A DNA stretch of 5,255 nt, from assembly GCA_902465775.1 (NCBI GenBank), contig CABQOJ010000101.1, positions 1-5,255 on the forward strand. Reading direction: 5' to 3'. Positions 1 to 5,255 of the stretch are shown here, piece by piece; the first letter of the stretch is position 1, and each line of letters begins with the position of its first letter. Source of the stretch: an uncultured Porphyromonas sp. (GTDB lineage Bacteria > Bacteroidota > Bacteroidia > Bacteroidales > Porphyromonadaceae). A model generated the notes under the pieces. That model was not told the DNA's origin. It worked only from the letters and a program-made list of their open reading frames with translations, and did no database searches. Made by a program: the position numbers and the translations under genes.

Positions 1-29
1 ATCTTAGACATGACGGTGTGGTATTTCTT

Positions 30-83
30 TTATACTTCTACGATGTTTCTGAGATGACACAGCCCATCCATTAGCATCATCAT
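30..83 (-). CDS. Possible 17-codon leader peptide, unrecognised
   Basis: This short minus-strand ORF reads MMMLMDGLCHLRNIVEV and ends in TAA. It begins about 17 bases after the transcription start predicted from the promoter at 107-138, so it would be the first ORF on that transcript. Another ATG in the same frame lies at 11, 18 bases past the stop, and leaves the window after three codons (M-S-K). The arrangement of promoter, tiny ORF, short gap and second start resembles a translational leader or attenuator. No run of one amino acid suggests a controlling signal other than the four Met among the first five codons. I do not recognise the peptide. It could be a chance ORF, or part of a repeated element that extends beyond the left edge. 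The ATG triplet leaves the exact start ambiguous. Confidence 0.3.
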   Translation of the reverse strand: MMMLMDGLCHLRNIVEV

Positions 84-106
84 GGTGTGGGTCTGCAATC
101 AGACTG

Positions 107-138
107 CAAAGTAACGGAATTATTTTGACAAAAGCAAA
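107..138 (-). promoter_or_regulatory. Bacteroidetes-type promoter reading toward the left edge
   Basis: Read on the minus strand, TTTG (135-138) is followed by exactly 20 bases and then TTACTTTG (107-114). Consensus sites for the Bacteroidetes primary sigma factor are TTTG near -33 and TAnnTTTG near -7, so only one base of the -7 box departs from consensus. Transcription would start near position 100 and run out of the window, downstream of the LRR operon terminator. A 5-bp hairpin (GTCTG-ATTG-CAGAC, 91-104) sits at the expected start of the RNA. The promoter implies a separate transcription unit whose main gene lies mostly outside the window. Confidence 0.55.
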
Positions 139-198
139 TCCTCCACGAGCTAACTTATGCGTTTCGTAGGAAGTGGCCTAGTGCAAAAGCTCAGTCGT

Positions 199-246
199 AG
201 AGGAGGAAGAGTAACTTTCGCTAAGCCTCAGCCTAGCGAAAGTTAC
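199..246 (-). terminator. Hairpin terminator of the LRR operon
   Basis: A perfect 13-bp inverted repeat (arms 234-246 and 211-223, GTAACTTTCGCTA and its complement) encloses a 10-base loop. On the minus strand it begins nine bases after the stop codon of the 576-residue LRR protein. It is followed by a 12-base all-pyrimidine tract (TCTTCCTCCTCT, 210 down to 199) instead of a clean T run. No T tract follows on the plus strand, so the signal is oriented with the LRR operon. The position and stem strength make termination or 3'-end stabilisation the likely role. Confidence 0.75.
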
Positions 247-255
247 AGGGTGTGA

Positions 256-1986
256 CTAGTTAAGTAGCAACTGTGTTTGCGTTTCGCTTGTAACACAATC
301 CTCTATGAGTAGCACGTAGGAGCCTGGTGCAGGCAGGTAGATAATCATAGGATCATCCACAATCTGCTCGCTCTGATGTAGCATACCATCTGAGCTGTAT
401 AGCGATACACGTAGAGGATGCCCACTGGCTGAGGGATACAGTGTCACTCGCTCCTTCTGCTGAGCGATACGCAGTTGTAGAGGCTCTATATCTAATACTC
501 CTCTCCACGAGCCATCGCCTAGGACAAAGGGCTTCCAGTTACGCTCCACAGCGATATCGGTAGTACTAGAGAGTGCCTCTGTGTCTTTTTTCGTTCCGTT
601 GTAGAGGTTGACTTTAGCACTAGGCTCATCTAGCTCGGGAAGGGCCTCATATATCTTGTCTAGCTGCTCCGCAGACATACCGTTACCTACCACTCCGAGC
701 ATCTTCAATTGGGGCGTGTGCTGTAGGTCTAGCGTATGGATCTGATTACTTCCTAGATTGAGTACTTTCAGCTTTGGACAGCTGGAGAGGTCAATCTTTG
801 TAAGCTGGTTTTTACCAAGATCTAAAGATTGGAGTTCGTTTAGTCCTTTGAGAGAGATGTCAACGAGTGCATTCTCAGGCAGGGCTAGGGTTGTAATACT
901 AGACTTTGCAGGGAAGGTGATTTGCGAAATCTGATTGCCCTTAAGCTTGACACTTTCTAGTTTCTCGCAAGAGGAGAGATCTACCGCAGTCAGTTGGTTG
1001 CCCTCAGCCCATAGGTTTTTTAGAACCTTTTGAGCTGATAGGTCCAGCTTGCTCAGAGAGCACTTTGAGAGCCCTAGGTCTGTAAGCTGACTGTTTTTAG
1101 AGAGCGTCACCGAGGTAAGCCCGGAATTACCCGTTAGCATGAGGTAGGTGAGCTTTGGCATCGAGGATAGGAAAGCAACGTCCTTCAACTGAGTATTCAT
1201 CACCATGAGCTGATTCATCTCTGGGGCATTGACGGTGAGCGATGTCAGTGGGTTGTCGCTACAGTTCAACTCCTTGAGACCTGTATAAGAGGATAGGTCC
1301 AGAGACGATATCTTATTCTTGTGGCACCAAAACTCCTCAAGAGGCACTTTGCCTTGGGGTAGCTTTAGCTCTGATATACTACACTCGTTGATTAGCAGAT
1401 TGGTTAGATTCTGATTCTGCGTAAGGTCTAGACTAGTGATCCTGGCCATACGAGTACAGTCAAGATACTTCAGCTTCTTGCATGACGAGACGTTTAAGTT
1501 GGATAGATAATTCCCCGAACAGACAAGACGCTCTAACTCTGTACAGGCACTTACATCTAGCTCCTTGATCATGTTTCCAAAGACTTCTAGATTACCTAAG
1601 GCTTTGCTTGCAGAGAGATCTAGTGCTCCAATATTATTGTATGCGGCTTGTAGCACCCATAGATTAGGGCACTTTGTGACATCAAGCTCTATAAGCTTGC
1701 TAGCCATACAGTTGAGCTTAGCGATATCACCCGTTATGGTGATTGTTTGCTTCGTAGCAGGGCCTTTACATTCTGTCTCCACCTTACCTAGAGTATAGTC
1801 TTTTTTATTACCATCACCCCAGTCGATAGTCACAGTACTATTGTCACTATGCGTAGCAAGAGATAGGCTTATCTCTCCCTCAGCCTGGATAGACTTCATC
1901 GTGATAGTCTGTCCGAAGAGGATAGGTGTGTAAGTCAGAAGCAGTGCTGTGATAGCAATGCGGGATAGCTTGTAAATGTAGTGCAT
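256..1986 (-). CDS. Exported leucine-rich-repeat surface protein, internalin J-like
   Basis: The 576-residue product starts with a signal peptide: Lys/Arg at 6-9, a hydrophobic core to about 24, and probable cleavage between Gly25 and Gln26. Residues 27-95 form a beta-rich N-terminal part with a DWGDG motif (55-59) like that of PKD-type domains in Bacteroidetes. Residues about 100-435 hold roughly 16 LRRs of about 21 residues with the pattern LDLSxCxxLxxLxxxxNxLxx. The C-terminal 70-75 residues (YPSA at 517-520, a G-S-Y turn at 555-557) resemble a type IX sorting domain, although the YPNP-like motif is altered. Repeat style and architecture recall P. gingivalis InlJ, a known family resemblance and not a verified orthology. 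Surface adhesion or protein binding is inferred. The ATG lies seven bases after the preceding stop, so it is the second gene of an operon. There is no Shine-Dalgarno sequence, as is usual in this phylum. No frameshift is seen. Confidence 0.88.
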   Translation of the reverse strand: MHYIYKLSRIAITALLLTYTPILFGQTITMKSIQAEGEISLSLATHSDNSTVTIDWGDGNKKDYTLGKVETECKGPATKQTITITGDIAKLNCMASKLIELDVTKCPNLWVLQAAYNNIGALDLSASKALGNLEVFGNMIKELDVSACTELERLVCSGNYLSNLNVSSCKKLKYLDCTRMARITSLDLTQNQNLTNLLINECSISELKLPQGKVPLEEFWCHKNKISSLDLSSYTGLKELNCSDNPLTSLTVNAPEMNQLMVMNTQLKDVAFLSSMPKLTYLMLTGNSGLTSVTLSKNSQLTDLGLSKCSLSKLDLSAQKVLKNLWAEGNQLTAVDLSSCEKLESVKLKGNQISQITFPAKSSITTLALPENALVDISLKGLNELQSLDLGKNQLTKIDLSSCPKLKVLNLGSNQIHTLDLQHTPQLKMLGVVGNGMSAEQLDKIYEALPELDEPSAKVNLYNGTKKDTEALSSTTDIAVERNWKPFVLGDGSWRGVLDIEPLQLRIAQQKERVTLYPSASGHPLRVSLYSSDGMLHQSEQIVDDPMIIYLPAPGSYVLLIEDCVTSETQTQLLLN

Positions 1987-1993
1987 AGGTTAT

Positions 1994-3967
1994 TTACTTG
2001 TTGATGATATACTTCAGGTGTAGGGTCTCACCATGGGTATTGCGAAGAGAAACGATATAGCATCCTGCAGGAAGGGCTAAATCGGATGCAAGCGAGGAGC
2101 CCTCTAAAGTGCATAAATTAACGACTGTCCACTCTGGAGAGTCGGAGCATATCCTACCCTCAGAATCTAGTCTAAGCTGAGGTGCTGGTGATAGGATGGG
2201 ATCTACGCTCAGTATAGAAACATGATCCTTGTCTAGAGGTATGGAGTAACTCTCTAAGACAGAGCGAGCATAGACATGAGGATCCTCACTACTGTGCACG
2301 ATAGCTACGAGACGGTACTTATTGGGCTCATAGCCTTGAATCTCTAGTGGCTCCGTCTGATGCTTGAATGAGCGAGCGTCACTCACCTCTAGAGGGAATC
2401 CATCCACTGGAGATAGTAGCTGTACGAGCTTACCATAGGTCGCACCCTTAGCTATCTGCTCCATTTCGTCTGAGTAAGCCTCAGGGAGAGCCGTGTTTTC
2501 TATTAAGTAGTAAGTCAGCTTCAGTGGGTGTGAGAGATCGACGTTAGGGTTGATACGTCCAGCAGTGACGATCTGAAACTTTTGAGTCTTAGGGTCTAGC
2601 TCCACACGGGGAGTCTCCATACGACATAGTGCTGGGTAGTTGTAACTCCTAGAGAAGAGATACTGGTGTATATCCTCTACCTCGCCGATACGCAGAGCAG
2701 GCGTGTAGATGGAGAGGTCGGCTAGTTGCAGGTAGTTATTGAGTGTACCGTAAGGTGTCAATAGATCCCGATCGTAAGTGAAGAGAGGAAGTGAGTCTAC
2801 TCGAAAAGTCTCTGCTTGAGTCTTCATGTCGGGGACCGATGGAACAAAGCCACCCTCCTTCATTTGACCTGTGATGGTAACTAGGCAGAAGCGCTCTCGA
2901 GAAAACTTGTTGCTTTTGCGCGTGTCATGAATGATCGTCGAAAGCGCATTGACTAGATTGGTATACTTGGCTTGTCCTTTTTCATCTGCAGGGTCATAGT
3001 ATAGCTCTATGATATGCTCGTTAAAACGGAAGTCATCGACCAACTCGTAGACCCTTAAAGGCTTATGTGTCGTCTGCATATGATCCACTGCGACTCCATT
3101 GACTTTACTAGGACGTAGATGAAGTAGGTGGGTGTAAGTATCTTCGGGGGCTTCGAGTATTATCGTCCCTTGACCATCAGGAGTCTCTTTGCCAGGCAAG
3201 AGTTGTACCTCATTGAGGCTGACTGTGCGTCTTGTCTCCTCATCATCGTACCAGTACTCCATTTCGATGGAGTTTACGATCTCACTCGAGTTGTTGGTAA
3301 AGTAAGCTTGATAGATCGCAGCTCGCAGATCTTTCTTTTCCTTTGAGAATGGGACGTAGTTAGGCCCATAGATGTCATCAAAAGAGACTTGAGCATATGG
3401 ATTCTTGGGTGCAATGGCAGTAATCGTCTTAAACTGCCAGGCCTTTACCTTGCTATCCTTATAGCTCTGAAGAAGTTCTGCTGGTACACACAGTGTTATC
3501 TCCTCCATTCGCTTACTCTCTACAAAGTAAGTACCGCCCACCTTAGGCATTTGGGCCCCTGGGACAGTGATCGTTCGTAGTGAAGAGCACTTGTAGAGAG
3601 CCTTATTGGCAATCGATTGTAGCGTGCTGGGCAGCGTCAGAGACTTAAGGCTTTTGTACTGAGCTAGAGCTGCAGTTAACTCATTAGCGGGATAGTCCTC
3701 ATAGCTAATCTCATCTGAATACTCATCAATAGATGTGTCAGATAGATCTAGGCTCTCTAGGCTTCGGCAACTGGCTCTCAGGGCCATTAGGTCTAGGTGG
3801 TTGATATGCCCCTTGACAATTAGCTCTGTCGCATCACTATGCTGGGCGAAGAGCGATTCGCCTGTTCCTGGCTCAGTCACTTCTACTGTAGGTGTTTGAG
3901 CGATAGCTGATAGTGACATCAAGCACATCAACATAAGCCCAAAGATAGCGGGTAGTTTGTATTTCAT
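1994..3967 (-). CDS. Exported protein: BspA-type LRR plus Omp28-like region
   Basis: The 657-residue product has a clear signal peptide with probable cleavage in SAIA|Q (after Ala23). Residues about 45-186 carry a short LRR block of the BspA/LRR_5 type. Its end, VPAELLQSYKD through AWQFKTITAI (161-185), matches the usual closing segment of BspA arrays (VPxxxxxxYKxxxxWxxFxxI). Residues about 190-310 look like a beta-sandwich. Residues 310-580 follow the layout of Omp28-related proteins: a beta strand, a helix, an SLPLFTYDRD segment (392-401) like the 'vP-x-x-x-x-dR' stretch of that family, then a beta-rich half. The CxxC expected near 322-330 is absent. The last 60 residues (LPAGCYIVSL, ending in IINK) resemble a type IX sorting domain. 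The Omp28 assignment rests on pattern memory and is moderate; the export and LRR calls are firm. It is the first gene of a two-gene operon. Confidence 0.82.
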   Translation of the reverse strand: MKYKLPAIFGLMLMCLMSLSAIAQTPTVEVTEPGTGESLFAQHSDATELIVKGHINHLDLMALRASCRSLESLDLSDTSIDEYSDEISYEDYPANELTAALAQYKSLKSLTLPSTLQSIANKALYKCSSLRTITVPGAQMPKVGGTYFVESKRMEEITLCVPAELLQSYKDSKVKAWQFKTITAIAPKNPYAQVSFDDIYGPNYVPFSKEKKDLRAAIYQAYFTNNSSEIVNSIEMEYWYDDEETRRTVSLNEVQLLPGKETPDGQGTIILEAPEDTYTHLLHLRPSKVNGVAVDHMQTTHKPLRVYELVDDFRFNEHIIELYYDPADEKGQAKYTNLVNALSTIIHDTRKSNKFSRERFCLVTITGQMKEGGFVPSVPDMKTQAETFRVDSLPLFTYDRDLLTPYGTLNNYLQLADLSIYTPALRIGEVEDIHQYLFSRSYNYPALCRMETPRVELDPKTQKFQIVTAGRINPNVDLSHPLKLTYYLIENTALPEAYSDEMEQIAKGATYGKLVQLLSPVDGFPLEVSDARSFKHQTEPLEIQGYEPNKYRLVAIVHSSEDPHVYARSVLESYSIPLDKDHVSILSVDPILSPAPQLRLDSEGRICSDSPEWTVVNLCTLEGSSLASDLALPAGCYIVSLRNTHGETLHLKYIINK

Positions 3968-4025
3968 AGATTGATATTTATTGGTGAGTACTTTTTTCGT
4001 TGGAAGTTGAACGCCCTTAGACAGC

Positions 4026-4057
4026 GCAAGTTAGTAAAAACTCCTCACGTAGACCAA
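4026..4057 (-). promoter_or_regulatory. Candidate promoter of the LRR operon
   Basis: On the minus strand TTG (4055-4057) is followed by 21 bases and TAACTTGC (4026-4033), an imperfect match to the Bacteroidetes TTTG / TAnnTTTG pair. It would give a leader of roughly 50 bases before the ATG at 3967. It is the best candidate I found in the 120 bases upstream, but the -7 box has two mismatches, so the call is tentative. Confidence 0.3.
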
Positions 4058-4196
4058 CTCCAAGTTTCACAGCAAGTGTCCCCACATATTTGGAGAGAGT
4101 TTGCAGTTTTGCTCCTCGCGAGGGTCTATTGAGACGCTTGCAGATTACAGGGCGACGTTGAATGCCCCTGAGTTCAGGCTCTAGGGCTCCTCTTAT

Positions 4197-4204
4197 TATC
4201 TTTG
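4197..4204 (+). promoter_or_regulatory. Orphan plus-strand -7 box (TATCTTTG)
   Basis: TATCTTTG, followed by CACC, is an exact match to the Bacteroidetes -7 consensus TAnnTTTG. The expected -33 position about 20 bases upstream reads TTCA, only a half match to TTTG. Transcription would begin near 4211 and run into the 3' end of the nitroreductase gene in antisense. No plus-strand gene follows. It may be a weak antisense promoter, the remnant of a lost divergent gene, or chance. Confidence 0.3.
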
Positions 4205-4244
4205 CACCGTCTACTTAATGAGGCAGTGACCTAGTAACTAACGA

Positions 4245-4281
4245 TGACCTTTTGGCCCAAAAGCGCTTTACAAGGCGGTCA
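4245..4281 (-). terminator. Palindrome after nitroreductase, possible terminator
   Basis: CTTTTGG-C-CCAAAAG (4249-4263) is a perfect 15-base inverted repeat with a one-base centre; as RNA it can form a 5-6 bp stem. Flanking arms TGACC (4245-4249) and GGTCA (4277-4281), the latter covering the nitroreductase stop codon, could close an outer stem. No T tract follows on the minus strand, so intrinsic termination is uncertain. A protein-binding operator or a simple 3'-end hairpin are alternatives. Confidence 0.35.
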
Positions 4282-4827
4282 CCACTGGTTCCAGTGGATG
4301 ACCTCGTCGGGGCGCTTGCGCTTCTTCTCACGGGTCGGCTGCTCCGAATAGCCGAGGAGGATGTCTAGGACTACCTGACGGTTGGTGGGGATGCCGAGCT
4401 CCTTGCGTAGAGCCGAGTCATTGATCCAGCCAAGGATACAGCTCCCGACACCCTCCGCCTGTGCGGCCAGGACGATGTGCGCCACGAGGATGCCTAGATC
4501 TATGGGGCGATAATCCACACCCATCACGCGGCTCCCCATACGCGCTATCCAGCGTCCCCGCTCTGCCACGATAAGTAGGTGAGCGGGTGCTTCTAGTGCG
4601 AACTTATTCATATTAGTCACCCCCTTGATGACCGCCTGCCCCACCCGCTGCACAGCCTCTGGCTCGGAGACCGCTACGATACTCCAGGGCTGCTGATTGG
4701 TCGCTGAGGGTGCCAGCATGGCGTTGTGCAGGATACGCTCCAGCACGTCCTGTGGTACGGGGCGGTCGGCAAATCTACGATCGCTCTGACGCTCCCGATA
4801 GAGAGCATATAGGTCTTCTGCTTTCAT
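4279..4827 (-). CDS. Nitroreductase-family FMN oxidoreductase
   Basis: The complete 182-residue protein is the usual size for small single-domain nitroreductases, which bind FMN as homodimers and use NAD(P)H to reduce nitro compounds, quinones or related acceptors in the cytoplasm. The N-terminal RQSDRRF (13-19) matches the family R-x-S-x-R-x-F signature that contacts FMN phosphate. APSATNQQPW (39-48) is the conserved flavin-binding PS-x-x-NxQPW segment. DLGILVAHIVLAAQAEGVGS with CILGW (110-134) is the typical core helix and following strand, and the tail with KKRKRPDEVIHWNQW matches the usual C-terminal ending. It has no signal peptide. It starts 12 bases after the ribE stop, so co-transcription is likely, and ribE supplies the precursor of its cofactor. 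The physiological substrate cannot be read from sequence. No odd residues or truncation were seen. Confidence 0.9.
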   Translation of the reverse strand: MKAEDLYALYRERQSDRRFADRPVPQDVLERILHNAMLAPSATNQQPWSIVAVSEPEAVQRVGQAVIKGVTNMNKFALEAPAHLLIVAERGRWIARMGSRVMGVDYRPIDLGILVAHIVLAAQAEGVGSCILGWINDSALRKELGIPTNRQVVLDILLGYSEQPTREKKRKRPDEVIHWNQW

Positions 4828-4839
4828 AGCTACAGTGGT

Positions 4840-5255
4840 TTAGTCGAAGGAGCGCAGACGAGCAATGTACTTGCCCAAGATGTCAAACTCGAGGTTGACC
4901 ACGCTCCCCTCCTTAAAGTACTTGAAGTTGGTATGCTCTAGGGTATAAGGGATGATTGCCACCTCGAATGAGTTTTCCTGCGAATTGCAAACGGTGAGGC
5001 TCACGCCGTTGACCGTCACGGAGCCTTTCTCGACCGTCATATAGCCCTGGCGCATCATCTCACGATCCACCTCATAGGCGAAGGTAAAATAGTGGCTTCC
5101 GTCCATCTCGCGAATGGCCGTACAGCGAGCCGTCTGATCCACATGTCCCTGCACGATGTGACCGTCCAGACGACCTCCGAGCATCATGCTACGCTCCACA
5201 TTGACATAGTCGCCCACCTGTAGGAGTCCCAGATTACTACGGTCCAGCGTCTCCT
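4840..5255 (-). CDS. ribE: Riboflavin synthase, N-terminus beyond window
   Basis: Riboflavin synthase (alpha chain) dismutates two 6,7-dimethyl-8-ribityllumazine molecules to riboflavin and a pyrimidine that is recycled. The window holds the last 137 codons; the frame stays open to the right edge, where it reads ETLDRSNLGLLQVGDYVNVE. About 60-65 N-terminal residues are missing compared with typical 200-215 residue homologues. The end of the first lumazine-binding domain is seen (VNVERSMMLGGRLDGHIVQG, where the HIVQGHVD stretch starts domain two). The second domain carries KGSVTVNGVSLTV, IPYTLEHTNF and the closing FDILGKYIARL, all well-known family motifs. The GTG at 5215-5217 is an internal Val codon and not the start, because homology continues upstream of it. 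It is followed after 12 bases by the nitroreductase. RibE is cytoplasmic and acts as a trimer. Confidence 0.95.
   Translation of the reverse strand, partial: ETLDRSNLGLLQVGDYVNVERSMMLGGRLDGHIVQGHVDQTARCTAIREMDGSHYFTFAYEVDREMMRQGYMTVEKGSVTVNGVSLTVCNSQENSFEVAIIPYTLEHTNFKYFKEGSVVNLEFDILGKYIARLRSFD

Larger units (their letters stand above)
3968..4278. other. Intergenic region between the flavin and LRR operons
   Basis: No ORF with coding character is present in these 311 bases. From right to left they hold a palindrome just behind the nitroreductase stop (4249-4263), a plus-strand TATCTTTG promoter-like box (4197-4204), a 12-base inverted repeat CCTGA-GT-TCAGG (4167-4178), a perfect 10-base palindrome CCTCGCGAGG (4114-4123) and a weak minus-strand promoter candidate (4026-4057). 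The 20 bases just before the LRR operon ATG are A/T-rich without a Shine-Dalgarno sequence, typical of Bacteroidetes translation starts. Confidence 0.7.

Noticed and set aside
1..57. Plus-strand open frame entering from the left edge (stop at 55-57)
   Set aside because: Only 18 codons are visible, with no recognisable C-terminal motif, and the same bases fit a minus-strand leader region better.
690..1690. The LRR array as a DNA-level tandem repeat
   Set aside because: The periodicity is clear in the protein, but the DNA of the repeats has diverged and no near-identical tandem units were seen, so recent slippage or phase variation is not supported.
1565..1798. Plus-strand ORF of 77 codons
   Set aside because: It is antisense to the LRR repeats of the 576-residue protein, has no promoter or familiar motif, and is best explained as a shadow of the real gene.
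3128..3580. Two plus-strand ORFs (3128-3346 and 3389-3580)
   Set aside because: Both lie inside the well-supported 657-residue gene in antisense and show no recognisable domain.
4124..4135. Small hairpin GTCT-ATTG-AGAC, resembling GTCTG-ATTG-CAGAC at 91-104
   Set aside because: Stems of 4-5 bp with the same loop on opposite strands are expected by chance in a window of this size, and the flanks are unrelated.
4244..4351. Plus-strand 35-codon ORF downstream of the TATCTTTG box
   Set aside because: Most of it is antisense to the conserved C-terminus of the nitroreductase, the composition is what that gene would impose, and nothing in it is recognisable.
5215..5217. GTG as start of a short riboflavin synthase
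   Set aside because: The frame and family similarity (ETLDRSNLG) continue upstream to the window edge, so this codon is an internal Val.

Overview
The window most likely comes from a Bacteroidales genome, probably Porphyromonas or a close relative. The evidence is two exported leucine-rich-repeat (LRR) proteins with Bacteroidetes-type signal peptides (cleavage directly before Gln), C-terminal tails resembling type IX secretion sorting domains, promoter-like sites of the Bacteroidetes form (TTTG, about 20 bp, TAnnTTTG), and A/T-rich leaders without a Shine-Dalgarno sequence. The genus is an inference from gene content and was not tested by search.

All convincing genes lie on the minus strand, so transcription runs from the right edge to the left. 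At the right edge is the 3' two thirds of riboflavin synthase (ribE, cut by the window end). It is followed after 12 bp by a nitroreductase-family flavoprotein. These two look like a housekeeping operon with a simple link: riboflavin is the precursor of FMN, the usual cofactor of nitroreductases. A 311-bp intergenic region (3968-4278) follows. It holds a hairpin-forming palindrome behind the nitroreductase, an orphan plus-strand promoter-like site, small palindromes and a weak candidate promoter for the next operon.

The LRR operon (3967 down to 256) encodes a 657-residue exported protein with a short BspA-type LRR block, an Omp28-like middle without the usual CxxC motif and a sorting-domain-like end. 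Seven bases later comes a 576-residue exported protein built on about 16 LRRs with a 21-residue period, similar in style to internalin J. Both are predicted to be surface or secreted proteins made together. A perfect 13-bp hairpin nine bases after the last stop probably ends the transcript.

The left 210 bases contain no complete large gene. They do hold a well-formed minus-strand promoter, a 17-codon leader-type ORF and a second in-frame ATG at 11 that reads out of the window. A near-repeat of the translation start context precedes both ATGs. This is the least explained part of the window. I saw no CRISPR array, tRNA, rRNA or recognisable transposase.
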